7,704 bases of DNA from Actinomycetota bacterium. GTDB taxonomy: Bacteria; Actinomycetota; Thermoleophilia; UBA2241. The stretch lies in assembly GCA_003157715.1 (NCBI GenBank), contig PMKK01000274.1:1-7704 (forward strand), in the 5' to 3' direction. Below the pieces are notes generated by a model. That model made no database searches and was not told the origin of the DNA. It was given only the letters and a program-made list of their open reading frames with translations. Made by a program: the position numbers and the translations under genes. Positions within the stretch are counted from its first letter, which is position 1; the number at the start of each line of letters is the position of its first letter. Positions 1 to 3,709 of the stretch are shown here, in pieces.

Positions 1-648
1 GAGGGTGCTCATGAAGGATCCGGGCTAGGCACAGCCGACGGAGGCGGCGATTGGGCTCCGGAGTCGCTCGGTGGCGCGCCGGCTTCGCAGTGGGCGGCGT
101 CGGACGTGGCCTTCGGGGACAGCAGGCACGGATGGATCATCACGAACTCGCCGCGAGTCTTCTTGGCGACCAGCAACGGAGGTACGACGTGGAAAGAGCA
201 GACCGTTCGCCTCAACGGTGTCCTGCGAGGTGTCGCAGCGGTCGACGCGACGCACGCCTGGGTGGTGGGCGTCAATGCGGATGGAGGGCCCCTGATAGAG
301 GCGACGGAGGACGGTAGGACCTGGAATGCTCAGCGGCCTGCGGGCAGCTTTGGTCTGTCTGCAGTGGCTTTCAGCGACCGACTTCACGGTTGGGCGGTGG
401 GCAAGTCCCCGCGTACGGTGTTGGTGACGGCGGACGGCGGTGCCTCGTGGAGAAAGCAGAGCCTGTCAGGCGGTGCCTCCAGCGCCTCAGGCATCGTCGA
501 TATTGCCGCGACCGATTCTCACCACGCTTGGGCCATCAGTCGGGATTCCGTTTTCGTAACCTCCGACGGCGGCGTCAGGTGGACGCTTGCGGGTACGTCT
601 TCGAGCGCCTTGCACGGCATCGCCGCGGCGATGCCCGATTCCCGCTGA
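1..648 (+). CDS. YCF48/BNR-repeat beta-propeller protein, C-terminal part (5' end outside window)
   Basis: The reading frame is open to the left edge, so the start lies outside the window and 215 codons of the C-terminal part are visible. An internal GTG at 106 could be taken as a start, but in-frame coding (ending APASQWAASDVAFGD) continues upstream of it. Four Asp-box-like motifs recur every 42-44 residues: SNGGTTW near residue 58, TEDGRTW near 102, TADGGASW near 143 and TSDGGVRW near 187. Each blade also has a W-containing strand (HGWII, HAWVVG, HGWAVG, HAWAI). This is the pattern of YCF48/photosystem II stability factor-like and BNR/sialidase-type propellers, which in non-phototrophs are usually exported or surface proteins of unknown role. 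Function here cannot be assigned further. The last blade ends soon after its Asp box, so the fold may close with N-terminal blades not seen here. Confidence 0.8.
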   Translation, partial: EGAHEGSGLGTADGGGDWAPESLGGAPASQWAASDVAFGDSRHGWIITNSPRVFLATSNGGTTWKEQTVRLNGVLRGVAAVDATHAWVVGVNADGGPLIEATEDGRTWNAQRPAGSFGLSAVAFSDRLHGWAVGKSPRTVLVTADGGASWRKQSLSGGASSASGIVDIAATDSHHAWAISRDSVFVTSDGGVRWTLAGTSSSALHGIAAAMPDSR

Positions 649-727
649 TGTTCGAGCGTCTGGACCAAGTACGGATAATACGCGCTTCCGGCAGGTTGGG
701 GGCGCACTGCTCGTGGGCGGGCACTCA

Positions 728-781
728 AACGAGTACGTCGCGCACGGAGGCAGGCGCTGATGACCGGTGTACCCCGCCTGA
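728..781 (+). repeat. Repeat B, left copy (54 bp)
   Basis: Aligns without gaps to 3114-3167 at 47 of 54 positions, and all seven differences are transitions. Weaker, gapped similarity extends about 35 bp further upstream. One frame encodes a shared tail, NEYVAHGGRR-stop here and NECVAHEGKH-stop in the other copy, so B may be the end of an old coding sequence. The ribosome binding site and ATG of the membrane protein gene at 760 lie inside this copy. Confidence 0.75.
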
Positions 782-1326
782 CACGCGGACATGGGGGGAC
801 GGGCCGAGCACGCCTGCTCGAGGCGATTGCGCTTCTGTCCGTGATTGTTGTTGCCGCTCTGGCCGGTTGGATCGAGTACCGCCAGGTGTTCGCTTGGCCG
901 CGCGGTGATCTCATCGGTCGGTCGACATCGCCTGACGGGAGGTGGGTCGTATCCGTCTACTACCTGGGGCATGGTGATCAACCTGACCCGCCCGACTGGC
1001 GGGTGGAAACGTCCCAAGCGAAAGGAGGAAGTGGCCAAGCTCGCCACGTCTACTTCGGTCCGCCGCCCTCCGCCGATCCCTATCGTGCGCAAGTGACTTG
1101 GCAGGGCGACACGCGAGTGACCATCGCCGGGAAGACGCTCGATCTTCGCCGCAAGGGGTCGGTCGAGGGGACGCCGTTTACCAAGCTCGACCTGTTGGTC
1201 AATGCGGGCGATGTCTTGTTGGCTGCCGCGGTCGTCCTGGGGACCAGCCTACTCGGCGTCGTCGTACTTCATGCGCTACTGAGTCGCAGGCGACGGCCGC
1301 CGCCGACCGCGATGAACGTCGCCTAG
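760..1326 (+). CDS. Two-helix membrane protein with DUF5412-like central domain
   Basis: This 188-residue protein starts at ATG 760, with GGAGG at 746-750 nine bases upstream. Residues 19-38 form one hydrophobic helix (LLEAIALLSVIVVAALAGW). Residues about 145-173 form a second (VLLAAAVVLGTSLLGVVVLHALL), followed by RRRR. The positive flanks suggest both ends are cytoplasmic and the ~105-residue middle is outside the membrane. The middle has SPDGRWVVSVYYLG (57-70), a VYFGPPPS segment, and VTWQGDTRVTIAGKTLDL. This order (a 'SPDG..V.VYY' strand, then an aromatic-rich linker, then 'V.W....V.I.G..L.') resembles DUF5412-type proteins of Gram-positives as I remember them. That match is from pattern only and the function of that family is unknown. 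The start codon lies inside repeat B. No clear promoter or terminator is visible; GATAAT at 674-679 is a weak -10 candidate. Confidence 0.7.
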   Translation: MTGVPRLTRGHGGTGRARLLEAIALLSVIVVAALAGWIEYRQVFAWPRGDLIGRSTSPDGRWVVSVYYLGHGDQPDPPDWRVETSQAKGGSGQARHVYFGPPPSADPYRAQVTWQGDTRVTIAGKTLDLRRKGSVEGTPFTKLDLLVNAGDVLLAAAVVLGTSLLGVVVLHALLSRRRRPPPTAMNVA

Positions 1327-1617
1327 ACTACATCATGGTTGATTCCACGCCACGGTCTTGGGCGCGCTAGCATCCAGGCCATTGGGATCCAGTCCAAGCA
1401 GACAGGCTGGCGATACTGTACCCGCCCGCACACTCAATCGCGGAAGAACGTCGGGAATGAACATTCTTCGTCGCATTGTTGGGAGCGGAATGGGCTCTGG
1501 GGCTTTGGCCGAAGCGAAAGGGACGAGGTCAGGGGCAGGAATGCTCGAGGGCCACAGGTCGAGAGAGTCCCAGGCCGCTGGAGACGGCATAACCAGTGCG
1601 GCTTCAAGCAAGACTGA
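1327..1617. other. Non-coding stretch, no recognised gene
   Basis: About 290 bases between the membrane protein gene and repeat A. Overlapping open frames run through it on both strands, but none has a convincing combination of ribosome binding site, codon bias and recognisable sequence. The best is a + strand frame with ATG at 1457 (MNILRRIVGSGMGSGALAEA) that would run through repeat A to 1786. It has no good Shine-Dalgarno, and its C-terminal half is simply the translation of the repeat. No terminator with a T-run is visible after 1326. This may be decayed sequence. Confidence 0.5.
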
Positions 1618-1726
1618 ACCGCCGCGGCTACTGTGGAGACTCGTTTGTTTGAGTTGTCTCTCTCCTTCTGAGACCGCCTGGAGGCGGGCGGGCGGAAAGA
1701 ACAAGTGGATGCCACTGGCGACCGCC
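1618..1726 (+). repeat. Repeat A, left copy (109 bp, structured)
   Basis: Matches 3171-3279 without gaps at 106 of 109 positions (differences at 1624, 1686 and 1688). Three successive hairpins can be drawn: GAGACTC at 1636-1642 with GAGttgTCTC at 1651-1660 around GTTTGTTT; CCGCC at 1674-1678 with GGCGG at 1683-1687 around TGGA; and AGTGG at 1704-1708 with CCACT at 1712-1716 around ATG. GTCTC at 1656-1660 can alternatively pair with GAGAC at 1670-1674. The repeat ends 7 bp before the frame of the toxin fragment opens. The strand is arbitrary. I do not recognise it as a known insertion sequence or integron attC site. Confidence 0.9.
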
Positions 1727-1733
1727 ACGGTGA

Positions 1734-2168
1734 CCTCTGAGGCAGACGTTCGCCTTGGATTCCGCCTCAGCCGTCCTATGGTATAGAAGCATGGAGAAGG
1801 ACAAGGAACCGTGGGACTTCAAGTATGTATATCGAGACGGGGTAGCCCACAGCCGAGCGGGAACTTGGTGGTGGGGCAAGACCAAAAAGACGAACCCAAC
1901 CGGCTACATTTCGCCAGATGATTTTGGCAACATCCATTTTTGATACGTTGGGCAGGCCATTTGGCCTATTGCAAAGATGGGGAATGACGGTCTTGACTTC
2001 CTGCAGACCGTCAGCTGGTTCGATGCTGCATCAAAGAAGAACGACCCGGAGCCGAAAGAATTGCATGACGAAAAAGAGATTGCGCTAGGCTGGCATCTAT
2101 TTGCCTCGAAAGGAATGGATACAAAGAAGCCATACGACTACTATGGTATACGGAAGAATCCCTTCTAG
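1734..2168 (+). pseudogene. Polymorphic toxin type 44-like C-terminal domain, split by an in-frame TGA
   Basis: One frame opens after TGA 1731-1733 and reads to TAG 2166-2168, interrupted only by TGA at 1941-1943. Before the stop it reads SAVLWYRSMEKDKEPWDFK, then SPDDFGNIHF; after the stop, YVGQAIWPIAK and, near the end, HDEKEIALGWHLFAS. The order (aromatic helix, '.PWD[FY]K', 'DFGN.[HN][FY]G..G.A.G', '[DE]...I..G') matches my recollection of the type 44 domain found at the C-termini of secreted polymorphic toxins. The TGA falls where the family normally has glycine after the FGN motif, so a single GGA-to-TGA change fits. Similarity begins before the first ATG (1791), which points to a fragment of a longer toxin lacking its delivery part. 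GC content is visibly lower than in the leu genes. The pieces 1791-1943 and 1977-2168 could be called as separate small genes, but a broken single domain is more economical. Confidence 0.6.
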
Positions 2169-2223
2169 ATTCTGTGCTCTCGAATGTGCCAGCAGCCAAA
2201 GCCAAACAGCTCCGGGAGTCGAG

Positions 2224-2709
2224 ATGAAGCGAGCAGGTTGGTTCACATTGATGGCGTTCACGCTCGCGACACTGGTCGGCACGGCGGCCTTGCTCGCGGC
2301 GTGCTCCTCCACAGGTGGGGGTACCGTAGCCTCTGGGAGTTCGACTCCTGTACCCCCTGGATCATCGACTGCAATCAGAGTCTTCTTGAAAGACTCAGTG
2401 AGCGCAGACGCTCGGAGACAGCTCGAAGCGAGCATAGCCGGGATGCCTGAGGTCGAGTCATTTAAATACGTGTCAAAGAGCGAGGCCTTGAACACACTCC
2501 TTGCGCAGACAGGTTCAGGTGCAACAAGCACGCTTGCCACAATGTCGCCAAATCCTCTACCGGCTTCGTATCTCTTGACTCTCAACGACAGAGGGAAAGC
2601 CGTCACAGTCGCTCGACGGTTCTTCGAGAGCCCGCTGGTTGATCACGGGTATCCGGGCACTGAACGGGGAGTTCTTCTAGGAGCCTACATCCCTGCTCCC
2701 GCGCCGTAG
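2224..2709 (+). CDS. Lipoprotein with isolated FtsX extracellular-like domain
   Basis: This 161-residue protein starts at ATG 2224, with GGGAG at 2214-2218 five bases upstream. The frame is open further 5', but the start gives a textbook signal: MKRAGW, a hydrophobic stretch, then lipobox LLAAC with the lipidated cysteine near residue 29. A Ser/Thr/Gly/Pro-rich tether follows (about 30-48). The rest reads AIRVFLKDSVSADARRQLEA, MPEVESFKYVSKSEAL, NPLPASYLLTLND and KAVTVARRFF. These are in the order of the FtsX extracellular domain ('.V.FLK......[E/R]..L...P.V....YVSK.EAL ... NPLPAS[FY].[VL]'). In the FtsEX divisome transporter this loop binds and activates peptidoglycan hydrolases or their adaptors. 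Here it lacks the transporter's four-helix scaffold and would be tethered to the outer face of the membrane by lipid. It sits 55 bp after the toxin fragment, the usual place for an immunity gene; that link is only inference. Confidence 0.75.
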   Translation: MKRAGWFTLMAFTLATLVGTAALLAACSSTGGGTVASGSSTPVPPGSSTAIRVFLKDSVSADARRQLEASIAGMPEVESFKYVSKSEALNTLLAQTGSGATSTLATMSPNPLPASYLLTLNDRGKAVTVARRFFESPLVDHGYPGTERGVLLGAYIPAPAP

Positions 2710-2722
2710 GGTTTCATCCGGG

Positions 2723-2728
2723 TATAAT
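2723..2728 (+). promoter_or_regulatory. Consensus -10 box for a probably leaderless transcript
   Basis: Perfect TATAAT ending 6 bases before ATG 2735, so the expected transcription start coincides with the start codon. No recognisable -35 is present at the usual distance. The arrangement of TANNNT about 6-7 bases ahead of ATG is typical of actinobacterial leaderless genes. Confidence 0.6.
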
Positions 2729-2734
2729 ACGAGC

Positions 2735-2917
2735 ATGCATGACGATGCCAACGAGCGTTGCGATGCAGACAGGACCGACATCACCGCAGCAAGGGTGGGT
2801 GTTCCGTATCTTGCGGGCGCGCTTGCGAGTGCCGCATTGGTAGGTTTCGCCATCGTTGTTCTCCTGACTCTCCTGGGCATCAGCCTGCTGCAATTCCTGC
2901 CAGTCTACGGAGGGTGA
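2735..2917 (+). CDS. Small single-pass membrane protein, probably leaderless
   Basis: A 60-residue protein. The first ~22 residues are polar and acidic (MHDDANERCDADRTDI). A long hydrophobic segment follows from about residue 27 to 56 (YLAGALASAALVGFAIVVLL, then TLLGISLLQFL), ending VYGG. The stretch is long enough for one extended helix or, less likely, a tight hairpin. There is no Shine-Dalgarno before ATG 2735, but a TATAAT box sits six bases upstream, which supports leaderless initiation and argues that the ORF is real. It lies 25 bp after the lipoprotein gene, on the same strand but with its own promoter. No family recognised. Confidence 0.6.
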   Translation: MHDDANERCDADRTDITAARVGVPYLAGALASAALVGFAIVVLLTLLGISLLQFLPVYGG

Positions 2918-3146
2918 TGGGATTGAGCCGTTCTGGCAGACAACCAAGATGGGTGGCCTGGGCTGGGGGTGCTCGTGCCGGCGACTCATGAGCTGTGGAT
3001 TCCCCCGATGATTCAAGAAAGAGGCCGATCAGAAGGCTGCAGATGCCATGACGAGGATGGGCTACGCTCTCGAAAGAACTTGGGGGGCACGCCACGCGTG
3101 GTCTTGGCACCTGAACGAGTGCGTCGCGCACGAAGGCAAGCATTGA
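2918..3146 (+). pseudogene. Possible gene remnant ending in repeat B
   Basis: After the small membrane protein there is no intact gene. The frame from 3012 to TGA 3144-3146 reads like real protein (KKEADQKAADAMTRMGYALE, then WSWHLNECVAHEGKH-stop), with an ATG at 3048 but no good ribosome binding site. In the same frame just upstream is a TGA (3009-3011). A neighbouring frame before it also reads plausibly (VLVPATHELWIPPMIQ). This suggests a gene broken by a frameshift near 3010, or a short unrecognised ORF. Its last residues are the coding tail shared with the left copy of repeat B. Confidence 0.3.
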
Positions 3147-3167
3147 CGACCGGTGCACCCCGCCTGA
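3114..3167 (+). repeat. Repeat B, right copy (54 bp)
   Basis: Partner of 728-781, 47 of 54 positions identical. The codon equivalent to the ATG of the left membrane protein gene is ACG here, so no gene starts from this copy. It ends 3 bp before repeat A (right copy), so B and A are nearly contiguous at this site. Confidence 0.75.
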
Positions 3168-3170
3168 TGG

Positions 3171-3279
3171 ACCGCCCCGGCTACTGTGGAGACTCGTTTG
3201 TTTGAGTTGTCTCTCTCCTTCTGAGACCGCCTGGAGGCCGACGGGCGGAAAGAACAAGTGGATGCCACTGGCGACCGCC
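3171..3279 (+). repeat. Repeat A, right copy (109 bp)
   Basis: Partner of 1618-1726 with three substitutions and no gaps; similarity stops sharply at both ends. Hairpins GAGACTC/GAGttgTCTC and AGTGG/CCACT are intact, while the middle CCGCC/GGCGG hairpin is weakened by two of the three changes (CCGCC can still pair with a GGCGG slightly further downstream). Confidence 0.9.
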
Positions 3280-3450
3280 GGGGTGAACGCCCGCAGGAAT
3301 CGTCGGCCACCAGCGCGTGAGATGCCTATTCACACCCCCCTTGCCGACTCTGTGTTGCGGATACCCCCTCGTGATCGCTCCTCACGGAGAGGCGCTCCAA
3401 CGCTGGTGGTGCGGTCGAAGGCGTCACACGGGGGGCGCGTCCTGCCGTCT
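3280..3450. other. Intergenic stretch upstream of the leu promoter, nothing recognised
   Basis: No gene, RNA gene or terminator is recognised. The only regularity is a spaced inverted pair, CCACCAGCG at 3307-3315 and CGCTGGTGG at 3401-3409, which may be chance in DNA of this composition. Confidence 0.4.
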
Positions 3451-3452
3451 CG

Positions 3453-3482
3453 AGCGGGGCTGGTGCTTGCACCAGCCCCGCT
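3453..3482. promoter_or_regulatory. Perfect 14-bp inverted repeat overlapping the leu promoter (operator or terminator hairpin)
   Basis: AGCGGGGCTGGTGC at 3453-3466 is the exact reverse complement of 3469-3482, with TT between. As RNA it would form a 13-bp stem closed by G(CUUG)C, an exceptionally stable tetraloop. No T-run follows on either strand, so as a terminator it would be of the U-poor kind. On DNA it is a symmetric site covering the -35 TTGCAC, so binding of a repressor or activator is an equally good reading. Confidence 0.65.
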
Positions 3483-3496
3483 TGGGCGCATACAAT
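3467..3496 (+). promoter_or_regulatory. Predicted leu operon promoter
   Basis: TTGCAC (3467-3472), an 18-base spacer and TACAAT (3491-3496) match the housekeeping sigma consensus well. The start point is expected near A3503-A3506, which puts ATG 3506 of the leader peptide at or within 3 bases of the 5' end. The -35 lies in the loop and 3' arm of the inverted repeat. Confidence 0.65.
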
Positions 3497-3505
3497 CCAC
3501 TGACT

Positions 3506-3613
3506 ATGCGTCGTCGCGCGACAAGCGAACGTCCCCAGGAGGGCCCCATCCATGTCGGGTCCCGCGCGCTTGTCCGCGGTCTGCTCCTCCTCCCCCCGCG
3601 GGGGGATGCGTAA
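3506..3613 (+). CDS. leuL: Leucine leader peptide of the leu operon
   Basis: A 35-codon ORF from ATG 3506 to TAA 3611-3613. It begins MRRRATSERP and ends GLLLLPPRGDA. Leucines fall at codon 22 and in a run at codons 26-29 (CTG CTC CTC CTC, 3581-3592), six codons before the stop. A leucine run in a short ORF directly upstream of leuA is the hallmark of ribosome-sensed attenuation: with little charged tRNA-Leu the ribosome pauses in the run and changes the fold of the RNA ahead. There is no in-frame ATG, GTG or TTG after the AGGAGGG at 3537-3543, so initiation must be at 3506. That start sits at the predicted transcript 5' end and would be leaderless. The symbol is given by role; no homology search was possible. 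Confidence 0.6.
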   Translation: MRRRATSERPQEGPIHVGSRALVRGLLLLPPRGDA

Positions 3614-3704
3614 CACCTGCGGCCGTACGGCCATCCTTTTCTCTCACAGCGAGAAGCCGGGTTCCTGGACGCTTCAGGCGTACCCTGAATCCGGAGAGGA
3701 GTGA
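3552..3704 (+). CDS. Alternative upstream ORF overlapping the leuA start
   Basis: A second frame through the leader starts at ATG 3552, with an excellent Shine-Dalgarno (AGGAGGG, 3537-3543, with GGAGG nine bases before the ATG). It runs 50 codons to TGA 3702-3704, overlapping GTG 3701 in a GTGA junction like those between the leu genes. The peptide begins MSGPARLSAVCSSSPRGG and is rich in Ser, not Leu, and I recognise no family. It could be a translation-coupling ORF for leuA, or an accident of a GC-rich leader. It competes with the leucine-run ORF for the same RNA. Confidence 0.25.
   Translation: MSGPARLSAVCSSSPRGGMRNTCGRTAILFSHSEKPGSWTLQAYPESGEE
3561..3701 (+). promoter_or_regulatory. leuA attenuator/leader RNA (competing hairpins, sequestered Shine-Dalgarno)
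   Basis: Several mutually exclusive pairings can be drawn. CCGCGG at 3574-3579 pairs with CCGCGG at 3596-3601, leaving the leucine codons in the loop. TCCCCC at 3591-3596 pairs with GGGGGA at 3601-3606. CCGGGTTC at 3657-3664 pairs with GAATCCGG at 3687-3694 (one G-U). The leuA Shine-Dalgarno GGAGAGGAG (3693-3701) can pair over 9 bp, with one bulged C, with the leucine codon run at 3584-3593. A pseudoknotted 'LEU element' has been described upstream of leuA in many Actinobacteria. Whether this is that element needs a covariance comparison. Confidence 0.45.
3604..3643 (+). terminator. Weak candidate intrinsic terminator in the leuA leader
   Basis: GGATG (3604-3608) plus CGTA (3609-3612) can pair with TACG (3626-3629) and CATCC (3632-3636), a 9-bp stem with a two-base bulge. 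It is followed directly by TTTTCTCTC. The inner palindrome GGCCGTACGGCC (3621-3632) offers a competing fold. The leader peptide stop codon lies in the 5' arm, which is not the classical attenuator geometry. Confidence 0.3.
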
Positions 3705-3709
3705 GCGAC

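Noticed and set aside
1618..1726. Repeat A as an integron attC site with a gene-cassette array.
   Set aside because: I looked for the RYYYAAC and GTTRRRY core sites at the ends and found none. No integrase is present, and the hairpins are small and serial rather than one long imperfect stem.
1434..1728. Minus-strand ORFs across the left repeat A, with similar ones at 2880-3310 across the right copy.
   Set aside because: Their similarity is just the repeat translated. Outside the repeat the two proteins differ entirely, and neither has a convincing start.
1457..1786. + strand ORF beginning MNILRRIVGSGMGSG and running through repeat A.
   Set aside because: Poor ribosome binding site, no family resemblance, and half of it is repeat sequence; kept only as a note on the non-coding stretch.
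1782..1793. TATAGA just before ATG 1791 as a promoter for the toxin fragment.
   Set aside because: Only three bases separate it from the ATG, too close for leaderless initiation, and homology to the toxin domain begins upstream of it.
1941..1943. TGA decoded as an amino acid (glycine recoding or selenocysteine) in the toxin frame.
   Set aside because: TGA is the ordinary stop of leuA, leuC, leuD and the YCF48-like gene here. No selenocysteine insertion structure is evident, and a nonsense mutation in a decayed fragment is simpler.
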